From NCBI GenBank assembly GCA_035699745.1, contig DASSPH010000102.1:1-53344 (forward strand): 53,344 nt of DNA, given 5' to 3'. The number at the start of each line of letters is the position of its first letter. Position 1 is the first letter of the stretch. Position numbers and translations under genes: made by a program. The notes beneath the pieces were generated by a model. The model made no database searches. It was not told the DNA's origin and saw only the letters and a list, made by a program, of their open reading frames with translations. The DNA comes from Vicinamibacterales bacterium (GTDB lineage Bacteria; Acidobacteriota; Vicinamibacteria; Vicinamibacterales; 2-12-FULL-66-21). Positions 32,943-40,495 of the stretch are shown here, piece by piece.

Positions 32943-33839
32943 TCAGGCTGCTTTGCCGCGCTTCCATTCCTCGAACAGGCGCGCCGCGTTGCCCGCCACG
33001 GAACTGAGCGTCGGCGCCCAGCCCAGGGCGCGGGCGCGCGGGCTGCGGACGATCTGATCGAGCGCGAGCGCATCGGCGTACGGGCCGAGCTTCTTGCGGG
33101 CCTCGGCCGGCGGCACGTGCCGGATGCTCGGCTCGGTCGGCGCGTGCTCGCAGATCGCGCGGACGATCTCGTTCACCGTTTCGGCGCCGTCGTCGGTGGC
33201 GTGGAACACGCCGGAGGCCGAGGGGGTGCCGACGATCCGCGCATACAGCTCGCCGAGATCGCGTTCGTAGATCAGCGGCCAGTGGTTCTCGCCGCTGCCG
33301 ACGACGCGGACGAGGCTGTTGGCGGCGTCCTTCACGATGTCGCCGACGATGCCGCGCGAGCCGCCGTAGACGATCCCCGGACGGATGACCACGGGGCGCG
33401 CGCCTTCCCTGGCGAGCTCGAGCACGCGGTTCTCGTGCGCCGGACGCCACGCCGCGATCTCGATGGGATTCACCGGCGCGGTCTCGTCGATCGGCGCGGG
33501 CGCGGGCCCCAGCACCCAGATGCCGGACGTGTAGACGAGGAAGCGCCCCGCCTTCGGCGGCAGCCGCGTCAGCGTCTCGACCGCAATCGCGTCGAGCTGG
33601 CGGGCCTTGACGCCGCTGTCGGCGGCGGCATGAACCGATCCGTCGGCCGCGGCGGCGGCATCGCGCCACGTCGCGGGCTGCATGACGTCGCCGAGCACCG
33701 GTTGCGCGCCGCGCGCCTGCACGCGGGCCGCACCTTCGCTGTTGCGGACCAGCGCATCGACGCGGTGACCGCCGCGCACGAGCGCGTCGAGTACCGCCGC
33801 CCCCACGTAACCGGTTCCGCCCGTCAAGAACACGCGCAT
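32943..33839 (-). CDS. NAD-dependent epimerase/dehydratase family protein (atypical SDR)
   Basis: 298 aa from the ATG at 33839; a TTG at 33848 would lie in the promoter hexamer. Rossmann motif TGGTGYVGAAV (residues 7-17), GDVMQPATW and VYTSGIWVLG. The usual YxxxK pair is not evident; the corresponding region reads WRPAHENRVLELA, so it belongs to atypical extended SDRs whose members may bind NADP without the standard chemistry. VIRPGIVYGG and GVFHATDD are the substrate-domain motifs. Substrate unknown. Confidence 0.85.
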   Translation of the reverse strand: MRVFLTGGTGYVGAAVLDALVRGGHRVDALVRNSEGAARVQARGAQPVLGDVMQPATWRDAAAAADGSVHAAADSGVKARQLDAIAVETLTRLPPKAGRFLVYTSGIWVLGPAPAPIDETAPVNPIEIAAWRPAHENRVLELAREGARPVVIRPGIVYGGSRGIVGDIVKDAANSLVRVVGSGENHWPLIYERDLGELYARIVGTPSASGVFHATDDGAETVNEIVRAICEHAPTEPSIRHVPPAEARKKLGPYADALALDQIVRSPRARALGWAPTLSSVAGNAARLFEEWKRGKAA

Positions 33840-33847
33840 TGTTTTCA

Positions 33848-33855
33848 ATCATAAT
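33848..33855. promoter_or_regulatory. Bidirectional overlapping -10 element ATCATAAT
   Basis: Minus strand TATGAT (33853-33848) ends 8 nt before the ATG at 33839. Plus strand CATAAT (33850-33855) ends 9 nt before the ATG at 33865. The two start codons are 26 bases apart, so both mRNAs should be nearly leaderless. Confidence 0.6.
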
Positions 33856-33864
33856 TCAGGACCC

Positions 33865-36441
33865 ATGACGCGACGCACGCTGCTCGACTTCTTCGAGGAC
33901 GTCACCCGCGACGGGTCGAAGGACGCGCAGTTTCTCGTGTACGACGACGGCTACCGCACGTGGTCGTGGACGTACGGAGAGCTGGCCCGCGCGTCGCACG
34001 CGTTCGCCGCGCGGCTGAGGTCGAACGGCATCACGGCGGGCCAGGCCATCGCACTCTGGAGCGAGAACCGTCCGGAATGGGTCGCCGCGCTGTGGGGCGC
34101 GCTGCTCGAAGGCGTCGTCGTCGTGCCGATCGACTATCGCGCGTCGGCCGAGTTCCTGCTGAAGGTGGCGTCGATCGTCGATGCGAGGGCAGTCCTGGTC
34201 GGCGATGCGGTGGACGCCGCGGCGATCGCCGGCAGCCGGACGATGTGGAGCGTCGGGGCGATCTTCCGGCAGAAGCCGGACGCCGCGGACAGTGCAGCAG
34301 GCGGTGGAGCGGAAGGCATCAGCGCGCAGACTACCGCCGAGATCATCTTCACGTCGGGGGCGACGGCGGAACCGAAGGGCGTGGTCCTGACGCACAGGAA
34401 CATCCTCGCCAACATCGTGCCGATCGAGCGCGAGATGGCGAAGTACCGGAAGTACACGCTGCCGTTCCGCCCGATCCGGTTCCTGAACCTGCTGCCGCTC
34501 AGCCACATGTTCGGACAGGCGATGGCGACGTTCGTGCCGCCGATGCTTCCCGGCGTCGTCGTATTCACGCGCAGCTACGCGCCGGACGACATCGTGCGGC
34601 AGATCAAGCACCGCCGGATCTCGGTGCTGGTGTGCGTGCCGAAGATCCTCGAGGTCCTCAGGGACTACATCCTGCGCGTCGCGCCCGAAGCGGCGGAGCC
34701 GCCGCCCGCCGGCACGCACTGGGCGAAGCGGTGGTGGCATTACCGGCGGATCCATCGCCTGTTCGGGTTCAAGTTCTGGGCGATGGTGGTCGGCGCGGCG
34801 CCGCTCGATCCCGAGCTGGAAGCGTTCTGGGGGCGGCTCGGGTTCCTCGTCGTGCAAGGCTACGGCCTGACGGAAACGGCGCCGATCGTGACGCTCAATC
34901 ATCCGCTGCACGCGCGGCGCGGCGCGGTCGGCAAGCCCATCGCCGGCGTCGAGATCAAGATCGCCGAGGACGGCGCGATCCTCGTGCGCGGCGAGAACGT
35001 CACCACCGGCTACTTCAACGCGCCGGAGGCCACCCGGGAGGCGTTCGCCGGCGGCTGGTTCCACACCGGCGACATCGGCGAGCTCGACGCCGAAGGGCGG
35101 CTGATGATCCGCGGGCGGAAGAAGGAAATGATCGTGACGCCCGAAGGGCTGAACGTGTTTCCGGAAGACGTCGAGCGCGCGCTGCTGCAGCAGCCCGGCG
35201 TGGTCGACGCCGCCGTCGTCGGGGCGCCGGTCGCCGGCAGCACCGCGGAGCGGGTGCAGGCGATTCTCGTGCTCGCGGCGGGCACGGACACGGACGCGGT
35301 GGTGCGGGCCGCGAACGCGCAGCTCGGCGATCATCAGAAGATCCGCGCGTCTGCGATCTGGCCCGGCAGGGAGCTGCCGCGGACCGAAGGCACGCGCAAG
35401 CTGAAACGGCGGGAGTTGCGCAACTGGTTGTCGGGCCAGTCACCGGCGGGCCCGGCCGTCAGGCCGGGGGCGCGCGACGTCCGCAGCGTTCTCGAGCGGT
35501 TCGCGCCGGGCCGGACGCTCGAGCCGGCGACCACGATCGACGAGCTGGGCCTGACCTCGCTCGAACGGGTCGAGTTGATGATGGCGCTCGAGGAGACGTT
35601 TCAGGTGACGGTCGACGAGACGGCGTTCAGCGCCGCGGCGACGATCGCGGATCTGGAGCGCCTGGTCGAGCCGGCAGCCTTTACCGGCACGCCCGGCGTC
35701 GCCGGTTCGTCGACCGCAGCCGACCTCACACCCGGGCCCGGTGGTGGATCGAAAGAGATCGTCTTCCCGTCGTGGAACCGATCGCTGCCGGCGCGGATCG
35801 CGCGGCGCATCAGTCTGCCGACGTGGATCCTGCCGCTCGGCCGGATCTTCGCGCGGGTGACGGTGAGCGGGCTCGAGCACCTGCAGGGCATCGATGGTCC
35901 GGTCATCTTCGCCGCGAACCATCAGAGCCACTTCGACGGGCCGGTGATTCTCGACTCGCTGCCGCCGCAGTGGCGCTACCGCACCGCGCCGGCGATGATG
36001 AAGGAGTTCTTCAACGCGCATTTCTTCCCGGAACGGCACACGCGGCGGGAGTGGTTCACCAACAGCCTGAACTACTACCTCTCGGCGCTGTTCTTCAACG
36101 CCTTCCCGCTGACGCAGACGAGCACGGGGACGCGGCAGACGCTGCGCTATGTCGGCGAGCTGGTCGAGAACGGCTATTCGATCCTGATCTTCCCGGAAGG
36201 GCGGCGCACCGAAACGGGGGACATCGCGCGGTTTCAGCCCGGGGTCGGGATGATCGCCTCACGCATCGGGGTGCCGGTGGTTCCGGTCCGGCTCGACGGG
36301 CTGGATCAGGTGCTGCCGCGGCACGCCCGGTTCCCCGCCGTCGCGCGTGCGCGCTGCGCCTTCGGCCCGCCTATCGTGTTGACCGGCAACGACTACGCCG
36401 CGCTGGCGGCGCGCGTCGAGGCCGCCGTTCGCGCACTGTAG
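33865..36441 (+). CDS. Trifunctional acyl-AMP ligase / acyl carrier / PlsC acyltransferase fusion
   Basis: 858 aa. An adenylating domain (about 1-500): ATP loop FTSGATAEPKGVVLTH (about residues 160-175), GYGLTETAPI (about 333), FHTGDIGELD (about 399) and RKKEMIVTPEGLNVFPED. A carrier domain (about 530-615) with the phosphopantetheine Ser565 in ELGLTSLERVELM. After a Pro/Gly linker, a PlsC domain (about 655-855) with NHQSHFDG (N685) and FPEGRRTETGD (about 776). The design suggests activation of a fatty acid, loading on the carrier arm and transfer to an acceptor lipid, all inferred. It is longer than the Aas-type two-domain ligase/acyltransferase. Inner-membrane association likely. Confidence 0.9.
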   Translation: MTRRTLLDFFEDVTRDGSKDAQFLVYDDGYRTWSWTYGELARASHAFAARLRSNGITAGQAIALWSENRPEWVAALWGALLEGVVVVPIDYRASAEFLLKVASIVDARAVLVGDAVDAAAIAGSRTMWSVGAIFRQKPDAADSAAGGGAEGISAQTTAEIIFTSGATAEPKGVVLTHRNILANIVPIEREMAKYRKYTLPFRPIRFLNLLPLSHMFGQAMATFVPPMLPGVVVFTRSYAPDDIVRQIKHRRISVLVCVPKILEVLRDYILRVAPEAAEPPPAGTHWAKRWWHYRRIHRLFGFKFWAMVVGAAPLDPELEAFWGRLGFLVVQGYGLTETAPIVTLNHPLHARRGAVGKPIAGVEIKIAEDGAILVRGENVTTGYFNAPEATREAFAGGWFHTGDIGELDAEGRLMIRGRKKEMIVTPEGLNVFPEDVERALLQQPGVVDAAVVGAPVAGSTAERVQAILVLAAGTDTDAVVRAANAQLGDHQKIRASAIWPGRELPRTEGTRKLKRRELRNWLSGQSPAGPAVRPGARDVRSVLERFAPGRTLEPATTIDELGLTSLERVELMMALEETFQVTVDETAFSAAATIADLERLVEPAAFTGTPGVAGSSTAADLTPGPGGGSKEIVFPSWNRSLPARIARRISLPTWILPLGRIFARVTVSGLEHLQGIDGPVIFAANHQSHFDGPVILDSLPPQWRYRTAPAMMKEFFNAHFFPERHTRREWFTNSLNYYLSALFFNAFPLTQTSTGTRQTLRYVGELVENGYSILIFPEGRRTETGDIARFQPGVGMIASRIGVPVVPVRLDGLDQVLPRHARFPAVARARCAFGPPIVLTGNDYAALAARVEAAVRAL

Positions 36442-36444
36442 TCC

Positions 36445-36474
36445 TTTACACAGCACGGCAAAACGTGGCACAAT
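36445..36474 (+). promoter_or_regulatory. Candidate promoter of infA
   Basis: TTTACA (36445-36450), 18 bp spacer, CACAAT (36469-36474), predicting transcription near 36481 and a leader of about 18 nt that contains AAAGGA (36487-36492). Unlike most starts here, this is a leadered gene with a clear ribosome-binding site. Confidence 0.45.
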
Positions 36475-36498
36475 CTTTGAACGTAGAAAGGATAGCAT

Positions 36499-36717
36499 TT
36501 GAGCAAGGACGATCTGATTGATGTGCAAGGAACCGTCGTGGCGGTCCACAGCGGCGGGTTGTATCGCGTGCAGTGCGACCAGGGTCACGAGGTGCTTGCG
36601 CAGTTGAGCGGCCGGATGCGCCGCTTCCGGATCAAGGTAGTGCCAGGAGATCGCGTGACCGTCGGCGTGTCCCCCTACGATCCCGTCCGCGGCATCATTA
36701 CCTTCCGCGCTCGCTGA
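36499..36717 (+). CDS. infA: Translation initiation factor IF-1
   Basis: 72 aa, the normal length, from a TTG start 6 nt after AAAGGA. The S1-like OB fold is intact: DLIDVQGTVVAVHSGGLYRV, GHEVLAQLSGRMRRFRIKVV, PGDRVTVGVSPYDPVRGIIT. Compared with typical IF-1, the segment around VHSGGLYRVQC (normally LPNAMFRVEL) has diverged, and a Cys is present. It lies beside an RNA helicase gene and not in a ribosomal-protein operon, so it may be a paralogue. In the cell IF-1 binds the 30S A site. Confidence 0.92.
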   Translation: MSKDDLIDVQGTVVAVHSGGLYRVQCDQGHEVLAQLSGRMRRFRIKVVPGDRVTVGVSPYDPVRGIITFRAR

Positions 36718-36724
36718 ACCGCCA

Positions 36725-38011
36725 TTGAACTCCCACTCAACCGAACCACGAGGGCCACGTCGGCGCAGACGCGGCTCGCGCCGCCCGCCGCACGCGTCGC
36801 ACGGCCCGCACGGCGGCGGCCGCACGCAGTTCCACGCGCCCCACAAGCCGCAGTCGCCGGACCGTCCGCAGGCCGAGTACGATCCGCTGCCGGTGCCGTT
36901 CAGCACCCTCGGCCTCGAGCCTTCGCTGCTCGAAGGGGTGACGATCCGCGGCTTCGAGAAGACGACGCCGATCCAGAGCGCGGTGATTCCGATCGCGCTG
37001 CAGGGGCATGATGTGATCGGCTGCGCCGATACCGGCACCGGCAAGACCGTCGCCTTCGTGCTGCCGATTCTGCACCGCGTGCTGACCGCTCGCGCCGAGC
37101 GGCCCGACGACCGCGGGTTCACCCGCGTGCTGATCCTCGCGCCCACGCGCGAGCTGTGCGTGCAGATCGAAGACGATGTCCAGGGATTCACCTACCACAC
37201 CGATCTCACCAGCGTCGCGGTTTACGGCGGCGTCGAGATGGGGGCGCAGGAGCGCGCGCTGAAGGCCGGGGTCGACATCGTCGTCGCCACGCCCGGCCGG
37301 CTGATGGATCATCAGCGCAGCGGGGTGGTCGATTTCTCGCGGGTCGACACCTTCGTCCTCGACGAGGCGGATCGCATGATGGACATGGGCTTCTGGCCCG
37401 ACGTCAAGCGGATTGCCGCGACGCTGCCGCCCGTCGACAAGCGCCAGACGCTGCTCTTCTCGGCGACCATGCCGGACGAAGTGATGAAGCTGCTGGACGA
37501 AGTGGTGCGCGATCCGCAGTACGTGCAGATCGGATCGGCCGGCGGCCCGGCGCGATCGATCACGCACGAGATCGAGAACGTGCCGGCGGCGGAGAAGACG
37601 GAGTGGCTGGCGAAGTTCCTGCGCCGGACGCAAGGACCGATTCTCGTCTTCATGCGGACCAAGTCCGGCGCCGAGCGGCTCGCGCGGAAGCTGCAGGGCT
37701 TCGGCATTCGCGCCGCGGCGCTGCACGCGGATCGGACGCAGCAGCAGCGGACCGCGGCGGTCGAGGGCTTCCGCGGCGGCCAGTATCACGTGCTGGTCGC
37801 GACCGATGTCGCGGCGCGCGGGCTCGACATCGACGGCATTACCCACGTGGTCAATTACGAAGTGCCGACCTCCCGCGAGACCTACGTGCACCGCGTGGGG
37901 CGCACCGGCCGCGCCGCCGCGACCGGCACCGCGCTGACGCTGGTGGCTCCCGAAGAGCTGCGCGCGCTTCAGGCGCTGCAGCGCTCATTTGGTTCGGAAC
38001 TCCAGGGATGA
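36725..38011 (+). CDS. DEAD-box RNA helicase (RhlE-like)
   Basis: 428 aa from a TTG start, the only plausible start before the Q motif. A basic, His-rich tail (RRRRRGSRRPPHASHGPHGG) precedes the core. Motifs in order: Q motif (GFEKTTPIQSAVIP), motif I ADTGTGKTVAF, Ia APTRELCVQ, II VLDEADRMMDMGF, III FSATMP, IV ILVFMRTKSG, V ATDVAARGLDI and VI YVHRVGRTGRA. It should unwind structured RNA, for example in ribosome assembly or cold adaptation. It follows infA by 7 bases, and its stop overlaps the ATG of the Cys-rich protein (ATGA). Confidence 0.92.
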   Translation: MNSHSTEPRGPRRRRRGSRRPPHASHGPHGGGRTQFHAPHKPQSPDRPQAEYDPLPVPFSTLGLEPSLLEGVTIRGFEKTTPIQSAVIPIALQGHDVIGCADTGTGKTVAFVLPILHRVLTARAERPDDRGFTRVLILAPTRELCVQIEDDVQGFTYHTDLTSVAVYGGVEMGAQERALKAGVDIVVATPGRLMDHQRSGVVDFSRVDTFVLDEADRMMDMGFWPDVKRIAATLPPVDKRQTLLFSATMPDEVMKLLDEVVRDPQYVQIGSAGGPARSITHEIENVPAAEKTEWLAKFLRRTQGPILVFMRTKSGAERLARKLQGFGIRAAALHADRTQQQRTAAVEGFRGGQYHVLVATDVAARGLDIDGITHVVNYEVPTSRETYVHRVGRTGRAAATGTALTLVAPEELRALQALQRSFGSELQG

Positions 38012-38316
38012 GAGACGATATGAATCCGTTTGCCCCCTCGCCCGGCCCTGCGCCGGCAGAACCCTCGCCTGCCGGCGGCGAGACGCCGGCCGCTCCGGCC
38101 GCGGACGCGCCGCTGGTCGCGCCGGCCGTCATGAAGTTCAAGTCGTGCCGCTGGCGCTGCGCGCCGGAGGACGGCGAGTTCTGCACGCACCGCGACGTGC
38201 TGCCCTTCGCGGGAAAGAACGACTTCAAGGCCGACTCGTGGTGCCCGGAGTGCGCGTTCTACAAGCTGCGCCGCACGCCGAAGAAGCGGGAGTGGGTGGA
38301 TAGGAACGCCTACTAA
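38008..38316 (+). CDS. Small Cys-rich protein of unknown function
   Basis: 102 aa from the ATG overlapping the helicase stop; an in-frame ATG at 38020 (98 aa) is also possible. Residues 5-45 are Pro/Ala-rich and probably disordered. The C-terminal half has five Cys: KSCRWRC, GEFCTHRDVLPFAG and SWCPECAFYKLRRTP, a layout that could bind zinc, ending in a basic tail. No family recognised. Coupling to the helicase and IF-1 suggests a link to RNA or ribosomes, by context only. Confidence 0.7.
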   Translation: MRDDMNPFAPSPGPAPAEPSPAGGETPAAPAADAPLVAPAVMKFKSCRWRCAPEDGEFCTHRDVLPFAGKNDFKADSWCPECAFYKLRRTPKKREWVDRNAY

Positions 38317-38317
38317 T

Positions 38318-38480
38318 GGCGATTGACGATTGCAGATTGGCGATCGACAAGTGATGATTGGCGATTGGCGATCGACGGATCGCCGATTGCCGATTGAATT
38401 GTCGATCGTCAATCCGTCGATCGCCAATCCCGCAATCGCCAATTGTCGATCGCCACTCTGCAATCGGCGATCGCCAATTG
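38318..38480. repeat. Heptamer array forming a large imperfect inverted repeat
   Basis: The left half (38318-38400) is a run of 7-mers such as GGCGATT, GACGATT, GGCGATC, GCCGATT. The right half (38401-38480) holds their reverse complements, such as GTCGATC, GCCAATC, GCCAATT. 38363-38380 is an exact 18-bp inverted match to 38412-38429, and 38328-38350 matches 38443-38465 at 22 of 23 positions. It fills the space between convergent genes (stops at 38316 and 38483) and is much more A+T-rich than the region. May act as a bidirectional transcription barrier. Confidence 0.88.
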
Positions 38481-38482
38481 CG

Positions 38483-39343
38483 TCAGTCACTGAACTCGCG
38501 CGCTAACTCGATCCACTCCCCTTCGGGCGCCAGTTCCTGGTAAGCCCGCCAGTGGGGCTTCGCTTCCGGCGAATGCCCCGTCTTCTCCAGCGTCACCGCC
38601 AGATAGAAGTGCGCGTCGGCGTAGCTGCCGTTCAGCGCCACCGCGTCGCGGTAGCAGACCAGCGCGTCCTCGTAGCGGCCGAGGTCGTGGTGGATGTTGC
38701 CCAGGTTGAAATGCGCCTCGAAGCAGTCGGGGTCGAGGCCGATGGCGCGCTCGTAGAGCGCCTGCGCCTCGATCAGCTCGTCGCGCGCGTAATGGATGTT
38801 GGCGAGGTTGACGATCGCCGGAACCAGATCGGGGTCGATCACCAGCGCCTTCCGGTACGCCGCCGCCGCCGATTCGAGCGTGTCCTCGTTGCCGTCGTCC
38901 AGGCGCGAGCCTTCGATGAAGTACTTGGCGGCGAGCGCGGCCTGCGGATCCGAGAACGGAAAGGCGTTGCCGGTGGGAATCGACGCGGACGGGCGTTCCG
39001 GCGGCTTGCGCGGCGACCGCCCCTGCAGCGCGACGACTTTCGCGGGCGACGTGCCCGAGGCGTGGAAATCGAGCTGCAGCTGCCCCTGGTGCTCGGCCAT
39101 GAGCGTCCGCAGCGCGGTCTTCAGCGGGACCTGGCGGTCGAGCTCGGCGGCGAGCTGCCTGATCGTGGAGACATCGGTGAAGCTGTAGAGGCGCTCGTTC
39201 GACGACTGCGCCGCGGGACGAATCAGCCCCCATTTCTCCAGGTATCGCAGGTGGTTCTCGCTGACCCGGGGATACAGACTGCGCACGTCGCGCGCGCCGT
39301 ACAACTGCCGGCGCCGCGCGTCATCGTCGGGGGCCGATGGCAT
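38483..39343 (-). CDS. MerR-type regulator fused to TPR repeats
   Basis: 286 aa. Residues 10-80 form a MerR-like helix-turn-helix (YGARDVRSLYPRVSENHLRYL, EKWGLIRPAAQ, ERLYSFTDVSTIRQLAAEL). After a Pro/Ser linker (about 105-135), TPR units cover about 150-275: AAAAYRKALVIDPDLVPAIVN, LANIHYARDELIEAQALYERA, FEAHFNLGNIHHDLGRYEDA and ADAHFYLAVTLEKTG. No ligand-binding Cys set is seen. The TPRs probably mediate protein contacts that control DNA binding; target genes unknown. Divergent from glucokinase, with the octamer array copy B between them. Confidence 0.88.
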   Translation of the reverse strand: MPSAPDDDARRRQLYGARDVRSLYPRVSENHLRYLEKWGLIRPAAQSSNERLYSFTDVSTIRQLAAELDRQVPLKTALRTLMAEHQGQLQLDFHASGTSPAKVVALQGRSPRKPPERPSASIPTGNAFPFSDPQAALAAKYFIEGSRLDDGNEDTLESAAAAYRKALVIDPDLVPAIVNLANIHYARDELIEAQALYERAIGLDPDCFEAHFNLGNIHHDLGRYEDALVCYRDAVALNGSYADAHFYLAVTLEKTGHSPEAKPHWRAYQELAPEGEWIELAREFSD

Positions 39344-39384
39344 CCGACGGTCAAGATGAGACAGGCGAGTGGGAAAGTCAATGG

Positions 39385-39420
39385 GGATCTGGAAATCTGG
39401 AAATTTGGGAATTTGGAAAT
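39385..39420 (+). repeat. Octamer array RRATYTGG, copy B, upstream of glucokinase
   Basis: GGATCTGG, AAATCTGG, AAATTTGG, GAATTTGG, AAAT, 36 bases, matching copy A (32906-32941) at 32 of 36 positions. Ends 2 bases before the GATAAT hexamer of the glucokinase gene. Confidence 0.75.
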
Positions 39421-39422
39421 CG

Positions 39423-39428
39423 GATAAT
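39423..39428 (+). promoter_or_regulatory. GATAAT -10 for glucokinase, leaderless
   Basis: GATAAT ends 8 nt before the GTG at 39437, predicting a leader of about 2 nt. The octamer array occupies the spacer region just upstream. Confidence 0.5.
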
Positions 39429-39436
39429 CTTGGCGC

Positions 39437-40459
39437 GTGCTGCTGGCTGCTGATGTCGGAGGAACCAAGACGCTGCTCGGCCTCTTCGCCGAAGCGCCGG
39501 AACGGCCGGCGCGGATCGACGTCGGCGAGTTCACGACCCTCGACTACGACGGCGTCGTGCCGATGATTCGCGAGTTCCTCAAGGCGAGCGGCGTCGACGC
39601 GCGCGCGGTGAAGGCGACGACGTTCGGGGTGGCCGGCGCGGTGACCGACCAGGTGGCGCGGCTGACCAACGTGCCGTGGGTGGTCGACGCGGCGGAGATC
39701 GCCGGGGCCGCGGCGCTGGCCAGGGTCCACATCCTCAACGATCTCGAGGCGATGGCCTACTCGGTCGCGGTGCTCGAGCCGAACGAGCTGAAGGTCCTGC
39801 AGCAGGGCGTGGCGCAGCCCGGCGGCAACGCGGCGGTGATCGCCGCGGGCACCGGCCTCGGCGAGTCGCTGCTGCTGAACGTCGACGGGCGCTTCATGCC
39901 GGGCGAGACCGAGGCGGGGCACGCCGACTGGGGCGCACGGACGCCGCGCGAGATCGAACTGCTGACGGCCGTGTCGCGCGTCTACGGCCGGTGCAGCAAC
40001 GAGCACATCATCTCGGGTCCCGGCCTGGTCAACATCTATCAGTTCACGCACGACGCGTTCGGCAGCCGCACCTACATCTCGCCGGCCGCGTTCGTGCCCG
40101 AGCGCACCTGCGCCGGAGTCGGTGCGGTCGACGACCCGGCGGATCTGCCGGCGGCGATCAGCGCCTCCGCCATGCAGCGCCGCTGCGGGAAATGCGTCGA
40201 GACGCTCGATCTGTTCGTCGCCGCCTACGGCGCGGAAGCCGGCAACCTCGCGCTGCGCACGGTGGCGACCGCCGGCGTCTACGTCGGCGGCGGCATCGCG
40301 CCGAAGATCCTCCCGGTGTTCGAGAAGGGGCTGTTCCTGGACGCGTTCCGCGCCAAGGAGCCGCTGGCCGCGTTCGTCTCGACCATCCCGGTCGCCGTCA
40401 TTCTCAATTCCGAAGCCGGTCTGCTCGGCGCCGCCGTCCACGCCAACTCCGCTGCGTGA
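39437..40459 (+). CDS. glk: Glucokinase
   Basis: 340 aa, GTG start. Hexokinase-fold Glk: phosphate-1 motif LLAADVGGTKTLLGLF at the N-terminus, FGVAGAVTD, catalytic Asp in HILNDLEAMAYS (about residue 100), AAGTGLGESLLL, ETEAGHADWGA and GGGIAPKILP near the C-terminus. The GHADW segment lacks the CxCGxxGC zinc motif of ROK kinases, which supports the Glk family. It phosphorylates glucose at C6. Transcribed away from the MerR-TPR gene. Confidence 0.92.
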   Translation: MLLAADVGGTKTLLGLFAEAPERPARIDVGEFTTLDYDGVVPMIREFLKASGVDARAVKATTFGVAGAVTDQVARLTNVPWVVDAAEIAGAAALARVHILNDLEAMAYSVAVLEPNELKVLQQGVAQPGGNAAVIAAGTGLGESLLLNVDGRFMPGETEAGHADWGARTPREIELLTAVSRVYGRCSNEHIISGPGLVNIYQFTHDAFGSRTYISPAAFVPERTCAGVGAVDDPADLPAAISASAMQRRCGKCVETLDLFVAAYGAEAGNLALRTVATAGVYVGGGIAPKILPVFEKGLFLDAFRAKEPLAAFVSTIPVAVILNSEAGLLGAAVHANSAA

Positions 40460-40495
40460 TAGGATCGCGCGTTCGCGGCTTCATTGGAGGATTGA

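Noticed and set aside
36466-36480. Sigma-54-like TGGCAC-N5-TTGA before infA
   Set aside because: GA is present in place of GC at -12, and a housekeeping gene with a better TTTACA/CACAAT promoter and a Shine-Dalgarno sequence does not need sigma-54.
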